The notes beneath the pieces are model-generated. The model did no database searches and was not told the DNA's origin. It worked only from the letters and a program-made list of their open reading frames with translations. 64,000 nt of DNA from Scleromitrula shiraiana (taxonomy: Eukaryota; Ascomycota; Leotiomycetes; Helotiales; Sclerotiniaceae): positions 805,501-869,500 of the forward strand of contig JABELC010000008.1 of assembly GCA_028455995.1 (NCBI GenBank). The letters are read 5' to 3'. Positions 36,224 to 49,700 of this stretch are shown one piece after another (the first letter of the stretch is position 1; every line of letters begins with the position of its first letter). Made by a program: the position numbers and the translations under genes.

Positions 36224-39200
36224 GCTGTCGAAGGAGTATTGGCTTGGCTTCATTTATTGGCAGCAAGCTCCCTAGTTTGCGCTAAATGAAGGAAGTTATT
36301 TCTGAACGTTGCCCTTCCTACACACCACATGCCACATACATATTCTGACAACCGACTTCAGATGTCTCGTTGGGTGAGGTGGAATTGTTGATGTTGGTGT
36401 TGTTCCATTTTGAGACAGGTGTTAGACCATCTTTTGCTGATAAATCACTAGCACGTTTCTAGCAGGGGTCGTTCTAATCCACGAATCCCAACCCTTTTTT
36501 GATTTTGCTTGCAACTCCTTTCGTTATTAAACTATATCATTGTTAATGAAGTCATGATTACCAACGGCGGAGCTTCAATTGTCGTTGATCACTGCCGTCA
36601 ATCATCATGGATCATTACCGTAATTGACATTCTGTTAGTGATTTCTGTTAGACCATCCTGCTAACTTCTAAGTAGAATGTTGGCAATGGTTAGTGGTCAT
36701 GATGAATGTTAAGACTCTTCATGGTTGTGATTGAGACTCGATTGGAGGAAGAGTGAAAAGATGCGTGTTGCCCTTATCAGATCTTGAAATGTAGCATTTT
36801 TGACTGTTGTCGAGTGCGGAATCAAACGTTGATGAAACCTGATAGTGGGATCTCATCAAAAAGGAGATTCTTAAGGGAGGGAATCTGAGGAACTGTTTGG
36901 GGATTAATGACTTATCTCTGTTCGGGTCATTCCCTTTTGCAAAACTGCTATTTACAGTGTTGTAGCCACGACATTTAAATGCTATGGGTCAACATGTGAA
37001 GTTCAGGCTATTCTGAGGATACAGAAGACCGATTCTAGGCTAGGATGTGGTTCAGTCAATCACTTCAAAAGTAAAGATAGTTCATCAGTGATACAACCAG
37101 GAGGTCAACTAATTAATGGGAAAACGAAAGCAAGTTATGGCTGTCGAAATTGGGATCGGAGTGCATGGGCGTTGACCAGCATAGACTAGACTTCCAGCTA
37201 TGCTATTGATTTTATGTTATTTCACAATCAACACCCTAGTTTCCTCTTTTTTCACTTCTCTATTGTTACTTTCTATTTCCAGTTGTTGCTGTCAGTTTTG
37301 ATGAGAACTAGAAATGGTGTTCAATTGTTGTCATTAATGCCCACCACGAATATTATTTGATGATATATCAAGTCAAGTTTACCAACATTTTTACAAAATC
37401 AGGTGCAGGACTACTTTCAGCGTCTATACTCATATCTAGAGCATAGTATTCAAAGCTACGATCTTCTCAAGTAAGTTTGATAGTTATCAATTTGTTCCAT
37501 GTACAACTTATATTTATACTTCCCAGGATCAAAACAGGACCAATTCAACAGCCCCCCCCCCAATACAATTATTCACTCAAATTAAATCTCATAATCCCAT
37601 CATCCAAAACTCACTATCCCCTGAATCGTTCTCTACCCTCTCAGCATTATTTTCTACTTTGTTGCACATCTGAAATATATCTCATCCACTAAATCGATGA
37701 CCATTTTGTGCTTCTCTTTCTCCAATCTCGTTCTATAAGGGAGACCAAACGATAAAACTGCCAAAAACTTACCAATTACTCATCTCTAATCTCACACCTC
37801 ACCTCACGTACACTCCCATCCACGATTCACTGTTCAATGCCATTTGACCTTTATTCTTCTTTCTCATACAACTATTTGTGTTGCTACATTCCCCGATTTT
37901 ACCACATCTCCGGATATCTTGTAAACCTTGGCCCTCATGCCCTCATGCCTTCGGATTTCGTCTTCCAAGATGGGATTTGCCTTTTCCCTGGTCCTCTTCC
38001 CATCTTGTCTTGCGTTTTGAAAAGTCAACTCACAGGGTTTTATGTTTCACTGCAGACATTTGCCGTAATATATCGAGTAATAATGAATTCATTACCAACT
38101 TGCAAACATCCTCTGCGGTATAAAACCTGTCAGTATGAGAACTATCTTTCGTTTTCAACATCTCAGTTATGGCAAGCGTTGAGGACGCGGAGAAGCCAAC
38201 ATCCACCAATATCCATAACTGCAAGGAAATTCAAAATCAGAATTTCCCTTATCTGATGGAGAACCTGATAACTCAGATTCCTTACTGCCGAGCTTACTAT
38301 TTATATTGTTTATATTGACCAACAGTATATATGTTGTTAATGTCTCAAGTTTCTATGTTGTCAGTAAGCTTTTTCTATTGACAAAGCTTTCAGTTATTGA
38401 CGTACATACCCAGTACAAACCTTACGAGATCACATTGTATCTCTAAATCTGCGTTTCAAAGTTTCTTGCGGTAGTGATCCTGCCAATTTCTCCTGCTTTC
38501 AGATAGATTGGCATAATTGGGCTGAAATCAATCTTGTTATTGCAGTCCTACTATTCCGAATGTTCTAGAGAATTAAGGGGTTTATATACCCACATCTGAT
38601 CTCATGTCAAATTCTCTATCAGAATCTGATCCACCCACATAGAATAACTCAAAAATTATACTAATTACTTACAGTGCTCATTTACATCCAATCAACCCAA
38701 AACTCGAAGATCGTAGTGAATTGCTATCTTTGTCTATTCACCGATATCAACGTCAATGGCCTCAGAGAAATCCATCAGCGAACTATCTAAACAGTTCGTG
38801 CTAATCCATGGATATTCTCACTCTATCATCTGTCTCACATTTGGATGTATTCTGATTAGGAAATTTGATACTATCTACCAACCTAGTTTGAGCCACCAAT
38901 GCCTAAATTGATAGAGCAATAATGGATGGAATTGGAAGGTTAAGATCCGTGAAGTGAAGCTTGCGTATGCTTCCTTTTTTATTATCGATATCTTTTCCTT
39001 CACTAGCTGTCAGTATACCTCACTCAATAAATTCTCAGCGGTGACAACCACAACTATTTGCCATCATTATCATATTGGTTTACAAGCATATTATACAAGA
39101 GCGAGAATTGCACTTGTGAATGCAGTAGATGATCATATTTAAATTTGCATTGAATCGCAATAATACTAACGAGAACTCTTATATCATGTTTCAAATTTCA

Positions 39201-39479
39201 GAATTGTGACTTGTCTGAGAAGAGGAAATCGTGCACCAGTGGATAGGGGGTTTATATAGAGAAAAAAATGGATAGTCAGGTCGGGATTTTCATAGGGGAT
39301 AACATTGAAATTGAATTAACACTAGAAGATTAGGAAGTAAAAATCGAATCTCAACTCCAACCAACCCCAAACCTATATCAAACTCCCATCCTGCCATCTT
39401 TCCCAAATCGATATTCCAAATAAGGGTATCATCCAAACCCATCGCGCCATACCCCTAATTCCAAAGTCCAAATATTAAA
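36224..39479. other. Large intergenic region (3.3 kb)
   Basis: No gene was supported. A CT-rich zone (about 37500-37850) precedes a 139-codon frame (37837-38256) of no recognisable family. One snoRNA-like box arrangement near 36828-36890 was considered and not called. The DNA shows AT-rich, non-coding character. Confidence 0.45.
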
Positions 39480-40906
39480 TTAATCTCCTCCTCTACTTCT
39501 CCTCTTGATCACTCTCCCTCCTCTTAAATTACTAGGTCCAGCTTCACTATAACTAGTTCCCAATCCCGAATCACTTCTTCGACCGCCAATTTTCCAATCC
39601 TCTTCCCCTTCCTCGTCTTCATCATCGGCATCTCCACCTAGTGGTAAGATTACAGTCTCTTCTAATACTTTCTCTTCTTCTTCTTCGTCTTCTTCTTTCT
39701 TGATCCCTAACGGTGGATAGACTAATGGTACTTGTCTCCCCACGGTTGGGAACGTTCTTGGAGTATCTGAAAGATCCGGCTCGTCGTCTGTAGCCTCTTC
39801 GTCCTTAATTCGTTTCCCATCCTCCTTCTTAGCATCTTCCTCTCCCCCCCCAATCTCTTTACCCTTCCTCTTTCCTGAAAAAGCCAACTTTAGAACCCCC
39901 CACGCGACAAGCATACCCAGCATTTCCACCCCCCAAAAGACGCCCACCCCAACCACCGCAGACCCGACCCTCCAATTCCACATCCACCACCTCAACCCAC
40001 TCAACCTCGCTCTCACCACAACCCTAACATCATAAACCTGCACCTCCTCCCCCGTCCTCTCTAACCCCACCTCCACCCACTTCGGAACATTCTTCCCGCC
40101 CCTCGGAAATCTCACCCCCTCCGCCATCTGCACCCTCAAAGTTTCGCTCTCCCTCTTCCACCCCACCACATACCATGGTAAATTAACCAATCTACCCACC
40201 AATCCCACCATCTCGCTTTCATACGTCATGATAGCCGGTCGTCTGGCAGAAAATAACACATCTTCGGTTTTGTACGCAGGAAGGAGGAGATTCAAAGGAG
40301 AGGAGGACCCAGTTTCAGAAGAGGGCTGATAGTTTGGGCCGAGAAATTTCATCGAGACCATAAAGTTTCCTGTGCGTAGATTGGTAGGAGATCGTGGCAT
40401 GTGGAGGATGATATCGATATCGTATTCTTGACGCGTAACGAGGGGGGAATTGGTGAGGGGAACTAGACCGTGTGGATGTTGTCCTGGACTATTGTATTTG
40501 TTAGCATATTGGTCTCTTCTATCTTCTGTTTCTACCCTCTTCGAATTTTCTACCGTCTTATCTTCCCATCACTCCTCCATATAGCTCCCAAAATCAATAC
40601 AATCATGTAAAAATAGGGAATCACATACGCAAATTCCAACCAAACCCTCTTCTCAACCCCCACCTCAGGAACCCAATTATAATAAAACGCGCCATATGCC
40701 ACAATCGCAAAGCCAAAAAGAATAATCGATGTAGAGAAGAGGAGGATGGTATTTAGATATGTCTTTTGTGCCGGTTTGGACGTCACTAGTGTGATTGGTT
40801 TGCGGATTAGAGTGTTCTACATGGAGGGAGTTAGTTGAGGAATGAGTGAATGGGCAGGGAAAAAGAGAAGGGGAAGGGGAAGGGGTTTGGGACGGGACGA
40901 ACCATT
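39480..40906 (-). CDS. SEI1: Seipin, lipid-droplet biogenesis protein of the ER
   Basis: Seipin forms an ER ring at sites of lipid-droplet formation. Exons 40906-40904 (ATG only, inferred), 40816-40629 and 40488-39480 give 399 aa. TM1 is YLNTILLFSTSIILFGFAIVAYGAFYY, directly followed by NWVPEVGVEKRVWLEF and, across the intron, APGQHPHGLVPL, the seipin luminal signature. The luminal beta-sandwich continues with YDIDIILHMPRSPTNLRTGNFMV and LSARRPAIMTYES-like text. TM2 is VGVGVFWGVEMLGMLVAWGVLKLAF. The cytosolic tail is long, acidic and low-complexity (EEDEEEEEKVLEE). The start is the weakest part: it needs a GTTCGT donor after the ATG, though the CTAAC branch site and TAG acceptor are good. Confidence 0.88.
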
Positions 40907-41592
40907 CTTTTTACATTGTTTGTAAAGCGATGGTATTGAGCAGAGTAATTTTTGTGAGCTTGTACTGTGGAAAGTTGTGGGGTGGGTGTTGTGAATTCTG
41001 ATTGAATTGGATTGTGGGATGTGGAAGAGGAATATTAATGAACAGGGTGGGAGGTGATGTTTATGACGTCGGCTCCCGGTGAGCTTTGGGGATCCAAATT
41101 CTTAGGAGTGGCACGGCTCACTTTGTGGCCTTCATACATATCAGCACATAATCTAGTGCTAAATCTCAATTCCTCTATTTTCAATCATCGGTAATTCAAT
41201 TTAATAACCATAATTATGGCAAATATAAAGTCTATTCAAGTTCGAAAGCTTAAATTCATAATTTCAACTATTGATCTGCAGATCGTACTGTACGAAAGTA
41301 ATTTCACCAATCTCTCTCCAAACCGACCAAGAGAACCAAAGAAAAAAACAGAAACTGATATCTCAATATAACTACACCCGCTTGCTGAAACAAAATATAC
41401 CCCAAACTCATTGCTCATAGAAGTAAGTCCAACAAGAAGAATAAAAAAACAAATAAAAACAAAGTAAATCCAATCCTTCGGTGCTAGCGCTCCTTCATCA
41501 CCATTATGAACCCATATTAACAGATTTCCCATGGTATATCCCAAATTATCTCATTTCATCGTTGCTATTCATCCCATCACCTACCGATCATA
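40907..41592. other. Intergenic region between seipin start and F-BAR 3' end
   Basis: 686 bp hold the seipin promoter and the 3' flank of the F-BAR gene. Open frames here are not family-like. Confidence 0.5.
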
Positions 41593-44500
41593 TCAACAAT
41601 TTTGAAGATAATTACTTGGTACCAAACCAGGGCGACCATTCTTTCCGGATACCTCTGCTTCCCACCATCCATCATCTTGGTGTGTCATGACAGCAAGAAT
41701 ATCCCCCTTGGCAAAACTCAATTCCTCGGGAATTGCAGCTTGATACATGTAGAGCGCACGAGCTGAGACAGTATTAGCATAAAATTTCTCGCAGGATTGA
41801 TGGTGAACTTACCAAAGTGTAGAATCGGGCGGCCTTCTCTGTTAAATTGTCGAACATCAGCCACACTTTTGCTTCTTGTTCGGGCCGTCAATTGTTGATC
41901 GTTTCCACCACCATAATAACTCATGGCCCTAGAGCCAGCACCGGCTCTACCACCACTTCGCCCTTGAGAACCATAGGCATCATCTGGAGAAGGGGCTAAC
42001 TGCATTGCCATATTATTAACCGACTGGCTACTAGAAGGTCTATCTTGTTGTGCAAATGGAGCCTTAACGTAACTGCTACCAGGTCTCTCTTGTTGAAATG
42101 GAGCCTTGACGTGACTGCTACTAGGTCTTTCTTGCTGTTGAAATGGGGCTTGAACATGACTGCTATTAGGTCTCTCTTGTTGTGCAAAAGGAGCCGGTGA
42201 GACAGCACGAGTAGTGGTGGATGGCGAGTTACGCTGATAGTAACTACCAGAGCCGCGTTTTGGCTGTGGGGTTGATCCCGTACGAGAGCGCGTACTTCCA
42301 GCATATGGATTGGGCGAAGAAGATTGGGATGGGGCCTGTCGCATTTCTGCTTGTGTTCCTGGTCGCGGCGAGGTATTTCGAGGGGCCGCTGGAGATGTAG
42401 CTCTTGGCATCTCTGAACCTCTTGTGCCAGGCCGGGAGCCATAACCAGTTTGCTGAGAGTCTGGTCTTGGTTGTGGCGGGCTAAACATGTTTTGTGTTTG
42501 ATCGACGTATTTCTGTCTAGTTTGCTGCATTGCCTTCGAGGTGAAGGCTGGTGATGGTAGACCAAGTCTCTCGACAGGCGTTTGATCATACGATGGTGGG
42601 GGAGTACCTCTCATCCCAGCCATCAATGCGCCATTAGCCATCTGGGTCCCTATAGGTCTAGAAGATGGTGTTGCACCAGGAGCAGGAGTAGCTACTCCAT
42701 GATATTTGTCGGCAGATACTCTGGTTGTAGATGCTTTAGTCACAACTTTGAGGTCAGCTAAGGCTTGGGCTATTGGATCCAACTCCTCGGTTTGGCTTGT
42801 GGCCGGGGCACTCTGAGAGAACTTATTCTTCTTCTCCGGTGCAGCTACATCGAAAACATTATTTCCAACATTCAACTGGAAGTTTGCGCGGGGATCAACG
42901 GGTTCTGGACTGTTGCTTGGTCTGTCCGCAATCATCATTGTTTGTGGTGCTGGTTGGATCATTCTGGAATTGGGTCCTCTAGTTGGAGTACTTTGAGAGC
43001 TGGTATTCCTTCCGGACCACGTGTTGCGAGTTGTTGGTGTAGGTTTGACGACGGTAACAGGCGCATCTTTTTCTTTAGTACTCTTTCTTCTAAACGGGCT
43101 ATGGCTTTGGAAAAACCCACTCTTCCTTTTTTGGACTGTTTTGTCCGGCGATGCAGCGGCTTGTTTCGCCGGAGATGTTTTGCCACTTGATGGGTCCTGG
43201 CTAGAGAATGATGTAGGATTAGAGTAGTCACTCTGTGAATCTCGACTGCCTGGTCTCGCTGGGCTGTGTGCGGAGCTTCTATCCGAAGGTGCGGAAGGTG
43301 GACCAGTTCGACACAGCATCGTCATACCATCCATTGGGTAAGGATCATGAGGCACTGCAGTTATCTGAGCTGGCGATTTTAGTTGACCTGGTGAAGTCAA
43401 TTGCCCTTGCTGTTGCGGATCATATGGCATTTGAATTGGTTTCGACCAATCCATCTTAGGCAATCTAGAGCTATCTGGACGCTGTTGATAATCAAGCTGA
43501 GGCTGTCTTGAACTTTCGGGGTGTTGATATTCAAGCTGAGCTTGCCTTGGTCGTTCCTGTTGTTGGCGATAAGCAGCTTGTGCTTGTTTCTGCCTTTCGC
43601 TTTGTTGATGTCTATCTGCTTGTTGATAGTCAATGGATTGCTGTCGCTGTCTTTCTGGCTGCTGATAATCACCCTGAGGTTTTTGCCTCTGTCTTTCACC
43701 TTGCTGGTAATCGGGCTGCGGTTGTTGTCTTTGACGTTCAGGTTGCTGATATTCGATTTGAGGTTGTGCTCGAGATCTGTTTGGCTGCTGGTAACTAGCT
43801 TGCGATTGCGCCCTAGGCCTAGTCTTAGGTGGTGTTTGGTATTCGGATGGAGGAGCTTGTATTGGTGCATCTGGCTCGTAATCCTCAACTTGGGCATGTC
43901 GTGATCTATCCGGAGTTGACTTTTGTGGTGTTACCTTTTGGGGAGGAACTGTTTGTTCTTGACTCTTTGGTGTCTCTACATCATGAATCAAATCTCGTGC
44001 AAGAGCAGATTCAGGATCGTGATGAGACTCATATGTAGAAGGTTGTGGCGAAGAGCTTCTATACGCTGGGTTAATAGTTCGTTGAAATTGGGCGACCGAG
44101 TAAGCGTCATCCTCAGAGGCTTCTGACTGTGAATCGGCGTCACCACGGCAGAAGTTAATATATTTTGGCGGATCTGGAATCTCCTGTCCGGTTCCACGCT
44201 CTTTAATGAAAGCCATAATATCTTTCTCGACTTCGCATTCTTCAAGTGCGAGACGAACTTTCTCGCAAGAAGAGTCATCACTCACACAAACAGTCGAGGC
44301 AATGTTTGCAAAACTCCACAGACTACTCTTCATGAAGTCTAGACGTTCCTCTTCAAGATCTTGGAATTTATCTGCGGCCGCTTTCCAATCTCGATTCCAA
44401 CGGCCGGTCGTTTCCTCTAAAATCTTAACGGCATTTTCGTATTCAGTATTGGAGGCCGCAAGGTTAATCTGTGTCTTTTCGAGTTTTGCTTTATTTCTTC

Positions 44501-45120
44501 TCTCTTCTTGGCCCATAACCATATGGCCTTGTGCAAGATATCCTTTGATTTTGAGACATTCCTGTTCGTATTTATCTCGGGTCTGTTACAAGCTTAGTAG
44601 TAATGCGATAATTGGAGGCGGGGTTCCTACTTTATTAACTTGTTGGGTCTGTTGTACTTTGATCTTCAGTAGTTTTTCTGTTCCATGCTGAACGATCTTC
44701 CTTCTCTCCTTCATTGCGCCTGCAAATGCCGCCAGCGGCTCTTCCAATTCTGTCTTCATTTGCGAAGCAATGCTTTGATGTGATTTTCCCATAGCCTCAA
44801 CCTCACCCCTCAATACATCCAACGATGCTCGCAGACTTCCCGTTTCTTGTGATCCTAATGGCTTTCGAGACAATTGTAATAATTTGCGAGCATAATCTTC
44901 CTCGAGTGCAGAGCGAGCTTTACAATCTGTTAGTTCATGACTTTCTACTAAATGATGTAAATATGGACAAACCATTATAAAAAGCTTTCAATTCATCACA
45001 AGTTTGCTTCGCATGAAGCATACGCTGAATCAACGGTTCGACTCCAGCATCATCTTTTCCCCAAAAGTTATTAGCAAAACTCATAGTGACCGCAGGTCCA
45101 TCAGATATTGTTCCTGGCAT
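41593..45120 (-). CDS. F-BAR and SH3 domain cytokinesis protein (Hof1/Cdc15/Imp2 type)
   Basis: This protein is a membrane-curving scaffold for the contractile ring and septum. Exons 45120-44973, 44926-44631, 44582-41813 and 41762-41593 give 1127 aa. Residues about 13-270 form the F-BAR domain (SFANNFWGKDDAGVEPLIQRM, ARSALEEDYARKLLQLSRK, TRDKYEQECLKIKGYLAQ). The middle is long and disordered with two repeat arrays: a Gln/Arg-rich one (coded near 43480-43810) and one of QERPxSSHVKAPF units (coded near 42010-42190). The C-terminal SH3 domain crosses the last intron: ARALYMYQAAIPEELSFAKGD, DDGWWEAEV, GLVPSNYL. Domain order equals Hof1/Cdc15/Imp2. The gene is divergent from NOT1. Confidence 0.93.
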
Positions 45121-46783
45121 CTTGTCTACCCAATATTAAGTATTCTGATGTAGCTGAAGAGTTTTGTGATTGGTAAAAAATGCCCTTCGCAGGGCAAAAA
45201 TTAATTAGGTAAATAAATAGTATTCAATCAAATTAAGAAAAGAAGATAGAGTTATGAGGTATAAAACGTCTTTCTGTGAGATTGTAAGACAATCTCCAGA
45301 ATGAACGGTATGCAAATGATGCACGGTGGTGGATATCATTACAATTTAGAAGTACTCGTACTGGCGTATCATAAGCTGGAAATCTTTGTTGATGTTCACC
45401 TCAATTAGTTGGCATGGTGATATCTTATCGGTCGTTGAAAATAAAGTTTCCCCGACTATTGAGCCACAGTTGCCACGGAGTAATTTGAGCCACAATAATG
45501 TTTTCAGCCACATACAACTTTTCATTCCAACAAGTACCAACAACGAGCCATACTTTGAAAGGAATGATACTTTACTGTTTACGTACTGTACCTCCATGTT
45601 TCCTATATATCTGCATGATAGGTAAAAATATAGGCCGGTGATACTTGAGTTTTGGTTGTCTATGAAGATTCTTCAAGCTTGGTGGATAGGTATAATATAC
45701 ACGTAGGACCTATTATGTTGACACTAGGGAGTACATATTACAATATGTAGCTAATAAGTACTATGTATCTACAGCATAGAAGCAGTTGATGCAGGAAAGA
45801 CGACAGTACATATAAATACCTACCGAGTCTTCCGATTAGAGAAACCTGAAAGAGTATATGTGTTACGAATAATTTAGATGAATATCTAGATACTAGTTCT
45901 ATGTCATGAACCACTATGTAGATAGATGATGGCAATATATGTACTTCCGTATACCTCTAAAGATCCAATATGAAGGTCTTGTATAACATTTTGATAAATC
46001 TAGCAGTTAACATACACTCTTTATAAGAATTTGAAGCTTCATTAATGAGGTGATTCTCTGAACTGTATGTACTATGTTCCTTATACCTACAGTACTATAG
46101 ACTATAGATACATCGTACTTGATACTCATCATAACCATATAGTATCGTACAATATGATAGTGTAACAGTATTACCATTTTTTGATGCTTTATATATATAT
46201 AAGCAAAAACTTAAGAGCCTCATCATATGGAGGAACTCTTTAACTATTCAGCCTATCCTATCATATACTGTCTGATATATCGTATGCGTGTTTGTGCCTG
46301 TCCTGTCCTTGCCTACTAATTTAATAACCGAATTATCGCAAAAACCCCATCGATGATGAGCAGTTGCAAAGTGGCCATACCTTTAATAAAGCTTATTACT
46401 TCATCAAACCCAAATTTCAAACTTTTTAATAGTTCTGATAGTGTACATTGACCACCTGGGCATCGAGATATCACTATAACCACCTAAAACTACGACAAGC
46501 CCCACAAGAAACAACCACATTTTGTCCCAAAATCCTTTCCCAATCCCCCCCTCCCACCCCCCCAAAACTTCAATACCACTTCTCAAAACCTCCTCCTACC
46601 TTCTCCCCACTTCTCCTTCTATCTTAAATATTTAAACCTCTATAATATCATCGCGCGAATACATACCATAATTGACAATTATTTCGATGTCCACTCCTCC
46701 CAGATAGATCTCCTTTCATCTTCAAATAAGATTGAGAGGTAGCTCTGTGGGAGTGGGTCTACGCCAAAATACAACTATCTTCG
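45121..46783. promoter_or_regulatory. Shared 1.7-kb divergent promoter of F-BAR and NOT1 genes
   Basis: No gene is seen between the two outward-facing start codons. The middle is very AT-rich with many TATAT and TACTTA-type steps and a TATATATATATA run near 46191-46202. Confidence 0.5.
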
Positions 46784-49700
46784 ATGGTGAATTCAAGAGG
46801 GGGGACTTTCACACCTTCACCGGCGCAAACAATTGTGACAGGAGTTAGTCATTCACCTCACGGTTCGCATCATTCAACTTTCAGTGCTGGCGCAAGTCCA
46901 TCTACGAATAGTCCAATCGGTTCAAGCTCAGTCAATAAAATAGTTGTTGCTCAGGTTTACCTCTTACTCGGCACAATCAAAGAAGACAAAGATCGCACAA
47001 AGTGGGAACAACAAGCCGAACAACTCAGAAAGGTACGCATGCAATCAAAAGTGATTTAGTCTTTTTGAAAATTCTTGGGGTTTGATCTAATACAAGCTTT
47101 CTTTTATAGCTGGTTGATGAGCACGGTATGGAAGTATACTCAAAATACTTTTGCCGACTTGTGGTTGGCAATGCACCCCAAATATTTCCTGGCTTAAATC
47201 GAGCGGTCCTTAATCCAGGCAACTATCAGATCTTAGTGAATGAAGTGCGCAAGGTATCTCATGATGTGGACCAGGCAGGGAAGATTGCAGAGTCAATAGA
47301 GCTTGCCAATGAGGATATCTTTCGTGACTTTGACCTTTCAACTTTTATGGAACATTTTAAGCTAGACGCGCTCGAGAAGACAATTCTAGCACTTGCTTTC
47401 AAATCTGGTTCAAGATCAGATCTCAAAACTAAAGGTTGTCGATAACCGTCTCTTTACTTCTATCTAAAGCTAACTTTGTCTTCATAGCCGATGCCATTCT
47501 TTCCGCAAATTATTCCTCCTTCCTAGAATCCCTTTCTCGAAACGACCACGAAGACCTCTCACCTTCCTTCCTAGCCACAATTATCGATCGGTTTGTACAA
47601 GGCCATCCCCCGAACTTTGATCATCCGGCAAAACTTTCACTGTTCAGAGCAATTGAATATCGTTATTCGAGTGACGTCCCAGAACAGGATATTCCGGCCC
47701 CTACAGAGGTTTTGGCATCGCTCTTCCTAATGCATATATTGACAGAGGGCAATCGCTTGGCCCTGCTCATACAGAGAACTGGGACTGTGTTCACGTCGGA
47801 TGAGGATACATGTCGAAATTACTTGCAACATGCAGATATAAGCTTGGATGAAGAACAAGTAGCGGCAGCCTTACTTTACAGTGCGATCAGTCGAACACCC
47901 ACATTCTCACCACAAGTGCTCGTTAGTAGCATCCGAAAAGAGGTTCCGTCAGGTTTTAAATGGGAACGTGTCGTTTTATGCTTCGATACAACAGATCTGA
48001 GGATTTCTCCTCAACAATTCTTAGCATTATACGAAGCTCTTCGACCACTCGCAATAGAAGAACCTGCTATCGTTCAACAATTGCTAGGTGGTTCCTGGCA
48101 AAGCCCTGAAACTCAGCTGTCTTTCATCAGCGCTTATGCATCTCTGAGCCCTACCGAGCTCGATGCTTCTACAATTCCAGGACTTCACCCATCTTTCACA
48201 CTAGATGATTATACCGAATCTAAACCGGAAGTTCAAGCACGCGCTGAATGGGCTGTGAGGCACCCTCTTGTATCTGTGGATACACTGACAGCCGTGTTTC
48301 TTGTAGCCCTTCGAACACCACAATGTTCAGAAACAGTAGAAGCTAAACGATTGTTTCAGGAAGTTGTTGTGCCAAATCTTGACATATTCTTGGTTTCTGC
48401 ATTCGGTGTACCCCGACCATGGCCTGATTTAGCTGTGGAGACTATCAACAATTTATTCGACCGCTTCCTATTCAAGTACGATCCGAATTATGACTTTGTG
48501 CTGGACAGTTTATGGCGAAAGGATAAGAGTTATGTAGCACAACGTCTAATGGATGCGCATGCCAAAGCACCTCTCGAACTTCCCACGATATTGGAACATG
48601 CAGTAAAGCATGAATGGCTTCAAGAGTTAGTGTTGATGCTCAATGGCTTTGGTCTCGACCTTGCAGCATTAGCGCACTCTCGAGGCATGCTAGATCTCAA
48701 GGACTGGAAGGCTATGAATATGTCCCGAGAAGGGGAACTGAGTACCGCACTTTTGACCTTTCTCAGTATAAAAGCGCAACATGAGCTCTCACATCAACGT
48801 GGCCAGCAAGAGCATAGTACAATGCTACCTGTAAAGACCATAATTGCTATGTTGAATGTGCTGGAGGATATTTTACCAAAAGAGCCTTCCGCACAGTTGA
48901 TAACTGTCCAGAGAACTTGTATTACTGCTTATCCTCGATTGATCAACTATGGCCAGGATGAGGAGCTGGACCAAATTATCGATGCCAACGGCTTGGATAC
49001 TAACAGACTACCTGATTATGCAACTCAAAGGATGGAACAGCATTACAAACAAATGTATAGCAATGACCTTGAAGTTCGAAATGTTGTGCAAATCTTGGCT
49101 GGATATAAACATTCTCGGGTCCCTTTCGAGCAAGATGTATTTGCGTGCATGATTCACGGCCTATTTGATGAATACGTTCTCTATGGTACCTATCCCCTTG
49201 AGGCTCTCGCGACTACTGCTGTTCTATTCGGTGGAATCATTTCACACAAACTTATTGCCGACCTTCCCCTTGAGATTGGTCTCGGGATGATCCTTGAAGC
49301 GGTTCGAGATCATTCTCCAGAACAATCTATGTATAAGTTCGGACTTCAGGCACTGTTACAATTACTCGCTCGTTTGCAGGAATGGCCGGGTTTTTGTCAT
49401 CAATTGCTGCAAGTTCCAGGTCTCGAAGGCACGGAAGCGTGGAACAAAGCTGACGATGTAATTCGTATTCAACGGGACGAGATGCGTAATGCAGAGATGA
49501 ATGGAACGAATGGTATTGATGAGATTCTAGCTGCAGAGCCATCAGCACCACCGTTTACCTCTATCAACGTAGACCCACTACCGTCCAACGCCAACTTTAC
49601 TGAACCAAATGTGGAAGCTCAAGATAAGGTGTTATTCTTGTTAAACAACATCACAGAACTTAATCTCGATGCAAAGTTTCGGGAGTTGAGAAGTGCGCTT

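Noticed and set aside
36828..36890. Possible box C/D snoRNA (GTTGATGAAA ... AATCTGAGG)
   Set aside because: The internal CTGA is only 3 nt after box C, and the terminal stem would be offset by 6 nt from box D. Too weak without a covariance search.
37837..38256. 139-codon frame
   Set aside because: No recognisable family, no matching exons, and composition like the surrounding CT-rich non-coding DNA.
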